A stretch of DNA of 64,000 nt from Arcuatula senhousia (GCA_963971305.1 OZ020313.1:19913260-19977259); one strand, 5' to 3'; shown: positions 24,597-38,619, counted from the stretch's first letter. The notes: generated from the letters alone by a model not told the origin. A program made the numbers and translations.

Positions 24597-25394
24597 GAAC
24601 ACCAATATATTACATGAGCAATAACTGAATCGGGGAAATTCAAATTAAGCAATGGTGAGATGGGTGCCGATTGCAATGATACATTTCAAATTAAGGTTTG
24701 CCAACAAACTAAAGTTGTCTTATACATGACTAACTGATATTGACGACGACGTATTCCTGAAGGAGCCAGACGCAGATGTTCTGAACGACATTGCAAGAAA
24801 GGTACATGTTAACCATGACTCCTGAGTTTTCAAACAACAACACTTTTATACTTTTATAGAATGGAAGATCAGTGCTAAAGTCAATTTATCTTTAAGGTTT
24901 TCATTTGACCCAAATTACCCTTTTCTAATGTACACACAGCAAAATACCCGGGAACACCATAGATGGTAAAACCACACATTCCCGCCAAGATAAACACAAC
25001 CAACCATCTTACATGAGATTAAGTATATCAATTGAAAGTTCTAACTGACGGCTTAGGGTCTGTTTAATGTGGTCCAAATTAAAATGATAGTGGTGAAATT
25101 CAGGATTAGGACTTTGGTAAACTAGCCTCTTTGAAGATGATGATGGTGTTATTGAAATATTTTGCTTAAGTGGAAATTGTCGGATTTGGGATTCATTTGT
25201 TTGGCGAATCTTTCCTTTCTCTTCAATGTATCAATTATTTAATAAGATCAGTTTTGTCCAGTTACAAAGTATGTCCAGAGTATGTCCATCATTTATTCCA
25301 CATTCTTATAAGAAATCATAGACGTGCAAGTTACGAAATCGGGTATAAAACAGGTATTTTGGTTATGCTGTGTATGCATATTTCAAGGGGTCAC

Positions 25395-25590
25395 CTCTCA
25401 GTAGCAGCATTTGAATCTAAACATTGGAAGATCAAAAAACAAAAGTATTGATCGAAAAATACTAATTAAAAACCAAAACAGTTTTGAACAGGCAAGCCAA
25501 ATCAAGCATCTAGGTTATCGACCATGTGCAGCACAAGAAAAAACCGGTGTTTTAAACAAATTTGAATTTTACTATCGGAAATTGTTCCTT
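25395..25590 (+). repeat. Dispersed repeat family (copy 4, partial)
   Basis: Contains acattggaagatcaaaaa, tttgaacaggcaagccaaat and gttatcgaccatgtgcagca, matching the copies at 3140-3470 and 23385-23580. Lies in RFX6 intron 1. Confidence 0.55.
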
Positions 25591-26384
25591 AGTTGGTGCT
25601 TGTTTTGTATCTACTTTGAAAATTGTTGAGTTGTTTATATTTTTTTCGTTCAATAATGATAGTGTTTCTAATCAGTGTAAAAAATCTATAATAGCAAATT
25701 ATTACCAAAAAATAAAAACTAACATTTTTACTTTTTTGACGCTTTTTACTTCCTGCTTTTTACATTCGTATTGCCTACCTTATGTTCAAATGGTCTTTGT
25801 ACTTCGTCTAAGATTTTACTTAAAATTGAAGATTTAAAGCAAACCACGTTCACATAATCCACAAAAGAGATGTTCAACTTGTTTATACACTGCAATTCGT
25901 GTTAATTTTAATTTTCTTGTAATACTCTTTATGCTAATACATGCTTAAATCACGTTTAACCCACTTTTACGTCTGGGGCAATAAGAGCTCCCTTAGGACG
26001 GTGGTCTGTTTACATTTGGGTTTCGAAAGTGGCACACGAGTAGGTAATTAAACCAGGAACCGACAACTAAAGTACCAAAATGTTTGTTTTTGACATGACT
26101 TTTTTAAAAGTCCGTAAAATAATTATGCAGTCGTTGAAAGCGGCTCTAAGTAGTTACAGACACATAATTCAATATGCTATCGTGTACATATTTACCAAAC
26201 AATTCAATAAATTGTTAATTAAATATCAAATACTTGAAATAAAATAATTACCGAACCCCCCGAAAGATGACTTGCATATCTCTTTTAGTGTTGACATATA
26301 TCATATTTTCAAAAGCAAAAGTAAATGATTTAAATCAGATTATTTTTTAAATGTAGACTCAATAAGTGATTTATTCCTTTAACA

Positions 26385-26476
26385 GGTGCATGGAAGTAAG
26401 TGCCGACCTAGTCCTTCACTGTAGAATCGAGGTGCATGGAAGTAAGTGCCGACCTAGTCCTTCACTGTAGAATCGC
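26385..26476 (+). repeat. 46-bp direct duplication
   Basis: Two identical or nearly identical 46-base copies begin at 26385 and 26431 (ggtgcatggaagtaagtgcc ... tgtagaatcg). Confidence 0.95.
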
Positions 26477-26628
26477 TGACCTTCTAGCATATACAGGAAA
26501 GGTCAATTTTCGCACACTAAAATATTTTAGGACTGGACTAAACGATTAAAACGTTGCATACAAGCAGAAGTTGTCCTTCCAGATAACCTGAGTTCACCTT
26601 GGTTCCAATCCGACTTCTGTTAATATCG

Positions 26629-26685
26629 CCATAGACCTGTACATGTATATAAATATTAATAATTCTTATATACAGGTCTATGGTA
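26629..26685. repeat. Small hairpin
   Basis: ccatagacctgta is followed about 30 AT-rich bases later by its reverse complement tacaggtctatgg, giving a 13-bp stem. It sits inside a weak copy of the dispersed repeat family. Confidence 0.8.
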
Positions 26686-27059
26686 TCGCTGACTGTATGT
26701 GTGGTGTTGTGAATTTTGTCTTTTGCTTTGTTGTCAACTGTTTGCTGTTCCGGAACTCTGATATTCGAATACCCAATTAGTATTTATTTGCGAAAATACC
26801 CATAGAAATTTCACAAAATGAGAAAAACAATAAGTGTTCGTGACATAAGCTCTATAAACCGAAGGACAAAAGCCAGTGCTCTTCAATATGATCCAACGGT
26901 TAATGCTTGCTGTCTTAAAAGTGAACCATAAATAAAATTAATGCAATTATTGCAGATTAAACATAAAGAGGGTCTTAAATTACTTGGATCATAAAAATCT
27001 GCATACAAGCAGGAGCTGGTTATCCTTTCAGATCACCGAAGTTCACTCGAAGAAAAATT

Positions 27060-30000
27060 TAGACTTCTAGAACTACCAAAAGAAGGACCTCATCTAAACA
27101 GAGAGCAATTGACAAGAATCAGAGAGGTACAACTAGGAAGTCCAAGCTTTGCGGAAGTAAAAATCTTACAACCTCACGCCCTTATAATAAAGATACTCAT
27201 ATTTTTTTTTAGAATTTTATACTATTTGTATATATAAACTAATATTTGGGAAAGCAACTGTAATTAAAATATCAATTTCATTCTTTTTTGGGGGGCATGC
27301 AATTTGGGAAACATAATTTTCCTTGATAGATTCTACATCACATTACCATTAAAATTTTTCAGGACAGAGCTTCTTCTAAACGAAAAGTGTCTGTAAAAAA
27401 AAGAGGTTTGGCAGATTTTCTTTTAAGATTCAAAATTAAGCACAACAACTCAACACCACACGACCGTGATAATTTTTTATCAAATAATCTTTTCTAAAAC
27501 CTTGTTTGGTAAAAAGTTATCCTAAATTTTGACTGACACGAAATTTATACCTCAAAATATAAGATTAAAGATGGCGGATTATACAAATGACAGTTTGAAA
27601 CAACAGTTAATTTGTCTGCTTGTCTAAATATTAAAAGTCTTATCTCTGTGCGTAGACCGTTATTTTTAAAAGTTAATATTTTTATTCGAAATAGATTTCA
27701 GTCCAATCATATAGTCTGGTGCCCTTTCCACAGAAAGAAAATCCTTGGTTATTTAAGTATAAATATTCGTGAAAAATGAGAAGAGATAAAATGCAGTATA
27801 TGCAACAAAAAATAACAAACGAATATACCGCTTTCTATGTGGTTATACATTTAAGTAGTTTTGTAGGTTAGAGTTGGTCTATGTTTCTTTCATGAAAAAA
27901 ATAACTAATATTTAGTCCGCAAAACCACAGGATATTTCCGACTATGGCTAACGCCGGTAATGTCCCGTGAAAAACGCTAATATAACTGCATATGGTTATC
28001 CGCTGCATAGGTCCACAAGCACATGTACTTAATACACTTACATGTATACACAAAAAGAAATATAAGGGGGTGAAATTGGTACAAAATCAACTTCTTGAGG
28101 ACGGTAAAAACCTTTGAAAAATATTAAGTTTATTGAAATTTAACTAAGTTTTTTCTATTTTTGATGTGATATTTGGGGTGCAAGACATCTTCAGAAATTT
28201 TTCATGATATTTGTCGTGGCTTCACCGTTGTCAACACGTAATATTACTACAATGAAGCCATATCTTTTGGTCGGTGTTATAAAAAGGTCAGAAGGTGTCC
28301 TAATTCCAATTAGCGAAATAGATTAACATATTATCTTTTTGTACTTTTATGTTCGAAGTTAAATCCAATTATGATTGTTGTAAAAACATCATATTTGTCT
28401 TATCATAATTAGTTATTTGTACGAGTTTGTAAATACTGAAACATGACGGTCTATTTAGGTATAGGTTTTGCATTTCGGCTAAAATACACAATGACTTAAC
28501 TCTTTAGTTTATTTTGTTTTTCTTGCTTTGTAAAACTGAAAACTGTTGCCCCTGAAAACGTGAACTCTAAAATAATATTAGGTGTGGGAAAAATAAAAAT
28601 GAAGCGGTCAGATAGGCTTTTAAGTGGTTTATTTACCAAACATATGATTTTATTAAAATATTATATCAGAAAGGCTATAAATTTGTGATAATATTATCGT
28701 TTTTTATATCCTTGTCCTTTATTTTCTCTCGTATGTTTATATTATTTTTTACAAAATTTATGGAAAACTCTGCAAATGTTATTTAAACAACAAAGAAACA
28801 ATAAAATTAAACCCGTATGGGAAAGCTTAGAGCAATTGTTGAACTTTCTGTAAATGGCAAGGTACAATAAAAACTTACACCGTAACTTGTCCGACCCGTT
28901 GCAGAATTTGATTTAAAATTATTATTATAATACTTAAATAATAAAGTATATTTCTTATATCTTAGCGGGAATATCAACGAACAACTATCTAATACATTCA
29001 AGTAGTAATTTTTGCTTGAAGTATTATAAACATATCCTGTTAGGTACATGTAATAGTACATTTTTATACTCGTCTTATTCATATTCAAATGGTCTCCAAT
29101 TACTTGGTTTTATAGTGCTGTATTTGATGAATTCCTATTTGAAACAGAATTCAGCAAAAACTATCCCAGTTTCTATTGTGCCTTTTACATACGCGTTACA
29201 TCCACTTCAGAATCAACCTTAAAATTGCATTTAAAGATCAAAATACTAGTACATATTTTTGTATTACTTTCCTGTAAATCTTTTAGAGCTTTGTTTTCTA
29301 TCAAATTTCCATTTTACTGAAACATTATGTGCAAATTTTATTTTCAAGTACTTCAGTAATGAAACATTTTATATCAACATTTTTTTTTCGAACTTTTCTG
29401 CTGAATAAGTTGCACCAGGACAGGGTACGGGCCAAATTACATGGCAAAAACAAACATTCCAAATATAAAATATTAAGACTCTTATGCTGATAGACCATTG
29501 TGTGAACAGATTACAATTTCAAGTACTTTGATTAGACAAATAGTACACAATTCGTGTGCATGACCCGCTGGGTTCCCTCTTTTTTCTCCATACCAAAGTG
29601 ACAGCAAAATTAGTAAATGTAAACTTCAAATGATTCAAGTTAAATATTCGTATTGTTTGGATATTTGGAGAAGTAATATCAAGATTTCGTATTTTTAAAT
29701 TGGTTTATATTTCAAAATATTGCCCTTATCGATTGAAATGATAAAATGTGATTTTGGGTCAAGATTTAAGGAGCAAATTTCCAGCACGAACTCTAAGATA
29801 TTGATAGAAAAAACTTCTAAATTTTGATCGGTTTTTAAGACACCGTGAGAAGATTTAAAGAAGGTGATTTTTATGTAATATCCGAGAGTCTTGTTTAATT
29901 TTTAGTCCACATATTAGAAATTTTGCCTCAGGTTACATTATTCAATAAAGATATTTTCAAAAAATATATTTAAAAAAACGACTACTGCGTTGGCCAGATT

Positions 30001-30692
30001 TTTTTCAATAACCCCCATGAAACGATCAAAACTTGATTGTACTTCAGCGGTACAGAATTATATAATTTCGACATGGTCATATTTTTTCTTATGCAATAAA
30101 AGAAAAAGTAAAATGTTTATGCACCTATTATAAAACCTCTTAAAGTAAAATTTATTGCAAAGAACTCTACTTTATTATTTATTATATAGTTATTGAAAAA
30201 AGGAATAGCTCCTTTAAAATGCAATGATAAAATATTTCAACATCTATCAAGTTATAAATTTAAGTCATAAATATGTCCAAAAATAATATTCGAAGTGTGA
30301 AAAGACGAAAAGATAAACAAACTTAAAGGTAAAAATTATAAGATGAAGGTTGCATTGAAATATTTGAAGTGCTTCGGTCTAGTGACGGGACTACCTCAAG
30401 TTTCGGGGTAGGGGATAGTAACGGCGGTATTGATGACAGATCGGTACTCCGACACTTTCGCCAATATTTTGGATCTTCAGGAACGTACTACGGTATAAAT
30501 CGAAGAAGAGGAAATAATTGAATTATCTTCTACATAAGAAGTTTGTCAACAAATATTTGACATAAAGTAAACGATTGTCCTTTGAATGATGAATGAAAAA
30601 CTTACAAAACTTTAAAAAACAAACAATTACTAGACAAAATAAAAAAGATTTAAACAAACTGTCAGAACCAATACTTATAAAGATTTTCTTAC
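27060..30692. other. RFX6 intron 1, right part, no gene recognised
   Basis: AT-rich intron. A short open stretch at 27049-27195 (plus strand, RLLELPKEGPHLNREQ) looks protein-like but has no recognised relatives or clear splice sites. The rest holds nothing identified. Confidence 0.5.
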
Positions 30693-30873
30693 CAGATTTT
30701 AAACCGCTTTTAATCAATTTTCTTGTTTTTTCGTCGTTATTGTTATTATTGTGGTGTTGCAACAGGGTTCCGTTTTCTTTAGTCGCCTCTACAGATAAAT
30801 CAGCTTCTACGCTGTTCTCTCTACACATGCGTTTTGCAGGAGTAGGCATAATGTCATCTGCTATATCCAGCAT
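30693..30873 (-). CDS. RFX6: RFX6 coding exon 1 (N-terminus)
   Basis: First coding exon, 60 codons plus one base. It starts at ATG 30873-30871 (MLDIADDIMPTPAKRMC), the first ATG in the open frame, and ends at a strong donor CTG|GTAAGA. The leftover G joins the AA that opens the exon at 24089 to give GAA (Glu), so the phases fit. The encoded segment is polar and low in complexity, with an Asn run near residues 44-48 and a basic stretch before the junction. N-termini of RFX proteins are poorly conserved, so assignment rests on position, strand and phase rather than on similarity. A non-coding 5' exon further upstream is possible. Confidence 0.8.
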
Positions 30874-31523
30874 CCGGTTTATAATGTAAGCTTTAAAAAG
30901 CAAATGCACATTTTCACAATCTCTTCATTTTATGGAATTTTCAGCCGTTCCTGATTTTTTTTTTAATTAGATGCAATGTGTTCAAAACTCCAGAATCAAA
31001 ACACGAAACACCTTTCAAATCCCGACGATCAGTCCCGATTTTAACTCTCAGCTATAATATTATGTTTTTGGGAAACATTTTGTCCCAGTGTCCAAATTTT
31101 GTGCAAAATACCTGAAAAGTGGCTTCATATGCTATATCAGAAAATAAATCATATTGAACGACTGATTAAGGTATATTGATTTTCGGCATGTCACGTGGTT
31201 TTAAAATGTTATGACCGATATGAAAAAAGATAAGGGGTTTTGCAATAACTGCTCTTGTCTTATCTCAATTCTAATCCCGCCCCGATTTTTGATAAGTTTA
31301 CATCCGATACATTTAAGGTAAAATGTTAGTCATTTTGACAAAAGTCGCAAATTCGCGTAGTTTGGATTCATGCACGACTTCTTTATTTTCATTTTTCCGC
31401 AACCAAAACCTGTAAATGGCAGTTTTCATTAAGAAACTTTTCAAATCCAATTGTTGGTGGTTGATAGTTTTGTTTAAAAGTGCTTCTGATTTTATATAAT
31501 TCTATGTGATAATTTCTGAACCC

Positions 31524-31612
31524 TTATTATTGTCAATGTGGTGTTACGACAGGGTTCCGTTTTCTTAAGTCATCTTTAAAGATAAATCAGCATCTACGCT
31601 GCTCTCTAGTCT
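31524..31612 (-). pseudogene. Decayed duplicate of RFX6 exon 1
   Basis: About 90 bases closely match part of coding exon 1 (around 30740-30830): shared blocks include gctgatttatct, gaaaacggaaccctgt and caccaca. The copy carries an in-frame stop (ACT TAA where exon 1 has ACTAAA) and lacks both the ATG end and the splice donor. It lies about 0.65 kb upstream of the true exon on the same strand. Confidence 0.7.
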
Positions 31613-31619
31613 GTTTAAT

Positions 31620-32830
31620 ATGACTATGCTTACAGTTCATATTATGATTCTATTTTTCAATCTTCTCGTTAAGTCGGTTGCAACCTTCTGGTGTTGATTG
31701 ATCATCAAATGCCTTCGACTCGGTGGGAAGAAGTTGCCCGACTAGGTAAAAATTCTAATTGCTTGAAAGGAAATTCTTGATGTAATTCTTGCCTGATATC
31801 TGTTTTTATGTTGCTTTAATTCTGATATATTACATTTCATGTAACTCTGAGCGAGGATTTTTTTCTGTGAAATTTTGTGATTTTTCAGTTTCTTTTCATT
31901 AGATGTATTCTGATTTTTTCAACCCACCATGGATTCACTTTTATTTAGTTTTCACCAGATGACACCATCCTGCCTTTTTATCATAGTCCCTCCCCACCAA
32001 AAAAAAATCAAATGGTCCCTACCTGACACAACCATTTAATGAAGTAACAGATGCGGTAGTACTTTGATCTCTATATCCAGTAAATCTTTGTGCACTTTTA
32101 GAAGCAGTTTTTAATTTAGAATTTCTGCATTATATATGACGATTCCACACCATAAAATAGCTAACAAATTGAGCACATGGCGTCGAGTCGACTAGCCAAC
32201 TCCATTGTGTAGGCCCGCTTAGGTTATGGAAAACATCGATTGTCATTTACCGGAAATTGGAAGCACAATGTTAACATTCATATTTGAATTTATCAACTAA
32301 TTTGATAAGCCTATATGGTTAATTAAATTTTTATCTCTGAGCGGATTTTCATTAAAGAATGATAAAGTTATGATACCTTTACACAGAATTTTTTTAAACA
32401 AAAATTTTGGAGACAATATAAGGAAAACTTTCGAATTATTGGTCTAGACGACGCTATCCGTTATAAGCCTATATGTATGACTGTTTTTTTAACTTTTCAA
32501 AAAATGTACCGTAAAGAACGTATTTGTAAGTTTACCGCTTTTTAAAGCCTTTGTTTTTGCGTTGTTGATTGTTGTTATAAGTTGTTTATTTATTTTATTT
32601 TTTTTTGGTTATGCAGACCATGCTTTCAGACTCGTTTGCTTCTATTGAGTTTGCACTTGCTTTTTACAATGCTCCATTAAATAATGTACCGTAGTAAACT
32701 GCTCTGTCGTTTGCAACCAAGATTTTTTTTACTGCAGGTCTTACAGTCATTTAGTTATTATATGCTAGGTTTGTTTGTATTGAATTGAATTCTCTTATTC
32801 GAAAACAAAATGTATTTTTATATATATAGG
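31620..32830. other. Upstream region of RFX6, no gene recognised
   Basis: AT-rich sequence upstream of RFX6 exon 1. A C/A-tract motif (ccctccccaccaaaaaaa followed by aaatggtc) lies at 31987-32020. No promoter element could be named. Confidence 0.5.
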
Positions 32831-32834
32831 TTAT

Positions 32835-33280
32835 TTACAAGCGATAAAAAGGATGATAAAATGAACATGAAATGATGATGATAAATGAAATATGGAGGTG
32901 GGGTGGGAAAGAAAGGAACGGTAAATTTTGAAGAACCACAGGAAAAGGAGAGGGGTGGGAAGGGGCGGAAAATTTAGCCCATGTGGTGCACTACTTGGCG
33001 GTCCACAAAGGGGTCTTTTACGTGCATGAATGAAGCGTGGCACTCTCCACACACGTTGGCCCACTATGGTCAGCGGTCAGGGTTTCCGTATTACTTAATA
33101 TAGACCTGACAACCCCCGCGGACGAGGACCACCCTATTCAGCCACCTAGAATACACACTTGGTCGCTTTGTGGTCTGAGCAGAATCCTAAGAGCCTTAGT
33201 TGCCTCTTACAACAAGCTAGGCTCTGCTGCGGACCTATTCGCCACCCGGGCCCCACACGGGACCAGAAAGAACTAGAAAA
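32835..33280. repeat. SINE/MITE-like composite repeat
   Basis: A GC-richer block stands out from AT-rich flanks. It contains gtcttttacgtgcatgaatg and actctccacacacg, shared with the SINE body at about 10350-10400, followed by ttgcctcttacaacaagcta and gacctattcgccacccggg; a similar ggtggcgaataggccctc lies at 48490-48510. No coding function recognised. Confidence 0.5.
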
Positions 33281-34007
33281 AAAGAGCAGAAAAACCTGAC
33301 TCTTTCTGCTTTAAGGAAATTCTTTACTTCTAAGGTTTGCCTATTAGTCCAAGAATAGCATGCTTAATTTTACTTGAAAGCTCTTATATTTTTCCAATAT
33401 CTTTGACCCCAAAAAGATCCAAGATGATACTTGCAAACTAAAACCTTTGGTTATTTTTGGAAGCAACAACATGATTGTTAATGTTCGCCGTGGAGGTATA
33501 GGAATGACGAACGTCCGTGTGTCTGTCTGTGAAAGCTCACTCCTTTAAAAGTCCTCAAATGTGAGATTGTAATATTTTAACCTTTAATACATTGGACAAG
33601 TTCAAAATTCAAAACTTGTGCCTGACGATTTCTGTGGAAATCATCTTACGTTAAAAATATCTAGTTGCATTAAACAAACATGTGCTTTATATAGGTTTAC
33701 AAATTATATTCTTTAGATTATCAATAAAACACCCAGATCAACCTCAAAACGCCTTCTCTAAAACCAGAACGTTCGCCATAACCACAAAACATATCGACGG
33801 TGTCGTTAGGTAAATAGAACTTACCATGGGTGTTCACTTTTAATAAGTTTCCCTTGATTTAGCAATTGTTTCTTCATTGCAAGTTTGTGTATGTCATCCA
33901 TTAAATAAACAGAGGCAAAATTGCAACTAAATTTAAAATTGATATTTTAAGTTCAAATTAAAACAAAATTTATATCAATCAATAATATTTGAAAGTGGAT
34001 CATATTT

Positions 34008-34195
34008 GTGGAAGAGGGAGGTTTTGGCGCGCCATAAAACCTGGTTCAACCCACCATTAATTTGAAATGCCTGTACCAAGTCAGGACCATTGCGATCTAT
34101 AACTATTCCGGTGTGTCTTCCATGTTTTGTCTTTTCTCCTGGACATTGAGATTGATCCTCCAAGTTCGGTAATTTTGTTATTTCCTTTATTAAAT
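34008..34195 (+). repeat. Short TIR-type dispersed repeat (copy)
   Basis: Same family as 6120-6325 and 57046-57140: gtggaagagggaggt, ttggcgcgcc, accattgcgatct and ccaagttcggtaattttgtt are all present. Confidence 0.6.
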
Positions 34196-35672
34196 GATAA
34201 ATTAAAAACAAAATAGACAGAAAAATAGAAAAGATATTACATGTACATATACGTTGAACATGTACAATGCTTCATTTCCTATTTTGCAATAAAGTGTACC
34301 CATGTGCTTCTTTTCAAAAATTGAGACTTAGCCTTTAATGAAATCGTTTCATGACGTTCATTGTTCTTCCTTAGAACCATCTATTACCCCTACATATATA
34401 GTTGTCGCAGTAGAGCAAGTGCAAAGTGAAACTCTAATCTTTAAAGAAAGAGAATCACAGAAATGAACATTGTGGATTCTAACTTTAGATTAGCTGTGGG
34501 TATATCCCTTGGTCGTTCGAAAAGAAGTTTTTTTTTCAAACTGCATAGTTGGCCTTTTTATATTAATAACTACTAGTATATGTTTTAATTGTAATTTCGT
34601 TTTTATTAATTTTATTCCAAAAAAAATATCGTTTTTATTCAACAGTATTTTTTTGCCGAAGTTAGCATTTTAGCACAAAATACTCTAATTATTCTATGTT
34701 CTTTATATGCATATAGTGTTTGGCATGTTCAATTTTTAAATATAGAGAGCTTGGCGTAGTAAAATTTATCGTCTTGTGAACTTTTTTGTATTATTGATGC
34801 CTTTCTATATTGATTTATATATAGGCAATTTAGATCTGCCGTACAAGGCGCTTCCCTTCCGTTGGACCGACAAATTTAGTTAAGAACTGTATAATACAAG
34901 AGCGTTATATTTTTTGAAAACTTTCTAGAACCACCCAGATTATTACTCATGAGATTTTCAGACCAGTCAAAACAATTGTTCAACACATATCAGAAATATT
35001 TAACCCCACTACCCCCCCCCCCCAAAAAAAATAAAATCCCACAAACTTAAAAAAGAAAAAAAAACAATTTAAAATTCATTTTCTTTCCTCGGGTACATAA
35101 ACATATAAAATTGATAAAAGTTTGTTCTAATCTAATTCTAAGGTTAAGTTTTTTGATAATCTTTTTTTATTTGTGGGGAAAATGCTGCGTCATTTAGTGT
35201 ACAATCTTTTCGGAAGAAGCATGACAAATTTCAGAGGGAAGGACTGTTTACACGTAAACACATGAGTTACTATTTGATTAAAGTGCAAATAATATGAAAA
35301 AAAAACACAGTCTGAGAAAAAAATAATAGTATTTATTACAAATTTGTTATTTTTAGATACGGGCTAACATTTTCTTAACATTGGTTATGGGTTTTAGAAC
35401 CAAATTTAAAATATGCCTGTATTGCAGAACCGCGAGCAGTGCCAAATGGCTTCGTTGAAGGCTGCTGGCGGTTGTCCATTTGCCGTTTAATTGTGGGCTG
35501 TGTCGTGTACACTTATTCCACATCTCATTATTTTCTATTCTTAACTTCTGTCACGTAAAAAATCTTAATAAAATTGCAAAAACTTGGAAATCATAAATAG
35601 CCATGATTTTTATACCTCAAAAACATCAAAACTTATTTACCTAGTGATCTAACAAGAATATATCTAACGTAC

Positions 35673-35774
35673 ATAATGCCCCAACTCGCAACATTTGGTA
35701 CGAATGGTCGAACGAAAGGTCGGATGAACGGACCCGAACACAATATGTCCCCTACTTTCGTAGATGGGGCATAA
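35673..35774. mobile_element. Short MITE-like element with GCCCC ends
   Basis: The block runs from atgccccaactcg to gtagatggggcat, giving short terminal inverted repeats, with a GC-rich interior (tcggatgaacggacccg) unlike its surroundings. Repeats of this form are common in bivalve genomes as recalled. Confidence 0.45.
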
Positions 35775-35779
35775 AAAGA

Positions 35780-38590
35780 GAAAACAGAAAAAAAAAGTTT
35801 CAATTTTTACATATAAATCTAAAGATTTGTGTTCTTCATACCAACAATTGTCTGGACAGTATTTGGTTTTTGGTTTCTGGTGTCTTATTTTAGATTTAGA
35901 TTGAGTAAGGTAGACAGAGACTTTTGACATGTGACCAAAACAAGCAAAAATGCAAAATTATGTACAGATTTCAATAAATGTTATTATAAAAAATATGTTT
36001 AAAAAAAAACGATTCACCTGAAAAATGACCTTAAAAAGTCTTTTAATGTACACAAAAATGTTGTGAGCCATTTTTTTTCATTGTTTTATATAAAAAAATG
36101 TAGTACATGTGTATATTATATTAATTTTGATAAGTTGAAAACAAATTTGTAAAAAGATTTTTTTAGGGAATAAATTCAATAGATATTTCTCAGTATTTCT
36201 TTTAAGATTCAAGATTCTTGAAAAAGTATTTCTTTCCTACATAATATGTTGTAGTTTTGAATTTTCATCCAAATATTGAGAAAGCAAGCACGGTGGCTAT
36301 CGTTTTGTTTGTTTGTTTGAAATGAAAGATGTGACAATGAATTTGCTTTTATAGATCCCAATATCAAATTGTCTACCTTTATAGTTAATATAATAGTTAA
36401 AAGCGTTAAATGCTCAAAACAAAGGGAAATCCTTTTTAAAAAAGAGGGGAGGAGTTCGGCTGTATAATTAAGAGGACAAAGGAGTTTCCATGCCGATTTT
36501 GCCGAAAATCTGCATGAAATGTCCCGGACCCTTCCCCCTCATTGATCGGCCATCTCTGAACAAGCTGGTACTACAATCCATGATAATACATTTACTTGGT
36601 CAAAATCTGTAAACATTTTTGTTGTATCTGACCTATAAAAATTATACCAATACATGCTCATAACGGTAATGGTTGGCCCTTGAAACCTAAACACAGTGTG
36701 CTTTTCAACATACGCTACAAGGAGGAACGCGAGTGTCGAACAGAAATTTCCCTTTTACCGAATTTATCAAGATGCCATTTATTTTTACCGGAGACACCGC
36801 GCTAACATCAAATACAAACTTTAAACATGTTTATGTATGTTGTGCTAGTAAATTATCATTAAGTTTAACAAATTAGAACATTCTTCTTTCTTATATTCAC
36901 GTCTTTATCTAAGACTATCATGTGTAAACTTCAGTCTATCTCGTGTTTTCCGATCTGTTCTTCTATCCAATCAAAATTCTACCGGCCTTTTTATTTGATC
37001 AATTACCAACGTATTCAATTTACCAAAAATTTAATTCAACAAATTTATCATTGTGAACTTAGCTTGAATTTTCTACAAGGTTCAATTTATCTGATAAAAA
37101 CATCGAAAGTTTGTCGAGAACTCTTTTGAAAAGGAGGTGCGTTAATCTAGGTTTAGCTACTGTCGGCAAACTCTTATTTCCTTTGATGTTGAATCTATAC
37201 TTGAGACGGGTAGCAATGTTTTTCTTGATAAAATGAGCAATAAAATTGTCTTTACGTTATGTTTATAAAAATTTCAAAGAAAAACAATTTGAGAGTATTT
37301 AAACAAACAAAGTTTGGGTAGGAGATGAGCTCAAAGGATTGAGTAGAATTTGATTTAGATTTATGGATGTGGTCAATTAGGGTTACTGTCAGATAAATCA
37401 TTCCCACCAAAGTCGGAGCACCTTCACAGTACAAAAAGTGATCAGAGTTATTTATGTTTACATCAGGATATCTAACAATAAAGTATATGTGCATGCGTTG
37501 CTTTTTTGGTACTTGAGGACCCGTCATCTGTTATACAACAAAATTTGAAGAAAAAAGATTAGAATTTGTATTAACTTTTTTTAAGAATCATCTGCATCCG
37601 CTGGTCATGCTGGTATAATCATTTGAGGAAAAAAGTATCTAGAGACGTTGGTGTTTCTTTGCCATGGTTATTAATAAATAATGTCCACGGCAAAGAAATG
37701 GACTGAAATGAAAAGATTCAAGCAAAGAAGCTTACTTCAAATGATTTAAAAGCAAAAACAAGAAAATGAAATATGAACACGGATTATACATCTTATAAGG
37801 GTGCTCGTTGGTCAGTTTGAAAAAAAAAACCCAAGGTATCTAAATTAAATTTGTATATTTGATGAATAAAACCTAGGCAAAGGTACAAAATAAGCTTAAA
37901 GAGTTCATAGGTTGTTGAACTCGTTTTCGAAATAATAAAGAGCTCAAAAGGCTTTTTTCTGACTTTTTCATAGGTTGTTTTAGTGTAAAAACCTATGCGA
38001 AATAAGTTATTTCAAATTAACTCCCGATGACCCAATGAACCCATTTATAAAAAGAAAATAGGGGGTTAACAGGCCAAAAATCATCCCTATTTAATGGTAA
38101 AACTCCGAGCATTCCGAAAATCTGACAAAAAATCTTTAAAAAAAATTACTTAAAGTATCGAACGAAATACATGTACAAAATCCAAAGCGCAGAAATTTTA
38201 TCCCCGATTCTCATCATGATAATAAAATCAAAATTTGAGCTAAAATCATAAATTCATAAAAACTTACCCTCATGATACAAATTTGCTTAAATTGTATACA
38301 TCGAAAATTGTAAGAGACAATGATTAAAAGGCGATGAAATGGGACCCATGAATAAATTATATTTGTGATTTTTTTTATAAGTTGGCATCTTTCAGGACGA
38401 CTAAACATACTATTACTATTATATCTTTATTCTCATACAGTCCAATGCTTTGGTACAGAGAAAAACACAACATAATAAAATTAAACAAAATACGACAAAA
38501 ACAAATATGTACACTATATACAACACTGATATACAAATACAGTACAAAAACAACACACACAGGGAGAAGAAAAGCCAGGAGGTCACAGTT
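35780..38590. other. Intergenic, no feature recognised
   Basis: AT-rich sequence without recognised genes, exons or repeats. The open frames present are short and of biased composition. Confidence 0.5.
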
Positions 38591-38619
38591 TTTTTTATTT
38601 ATTTAGATATATTTTGAAG

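Larger units (their letters stand above)
1..30873 (-). other. RFX6: RFX6-type transcription factor gene, 5' part (gene span)
   Basis: This span collects eight coding exons on the minus strand. RFX6 belongs to the RFX winged-helix family, nuclear proteins that bind X-box DNA. In vertebrates RFX6 directs endocrine cell fate in gut and pancreas; its role in molluscs is not shown here. The assignment to RFX6 rather than RFX4 or RFX1-3 rests on the DNA-binding domain: exon 3 reads [19 protein letters not shown] and exon 5 continues to YHSVYTGKGLT, both RFX6-like as recalled, whereas RFX4 has a different Ile-Pro-Arg-Ser-Ala-Leu version. Exon phases are consistent at every tested junction (1, 2, 0, 2, 2, 0, then 0 into 3619). 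Introns measure roughly 6.6, 12.3, 0.85, 0.66, 2.0, 4.1 and 3.5 kb. An exon expected between 7789 and 3696 was not found. The gene continues beyond position 1. Confidence 0.93.

Noticed and set aside
32831..33276. ORFs on both strands in a GC-richer block
   Set aside because: The block shares segments with SINE-like repeats at 10.3 and 48.5 kb; no conserved protein pattern.
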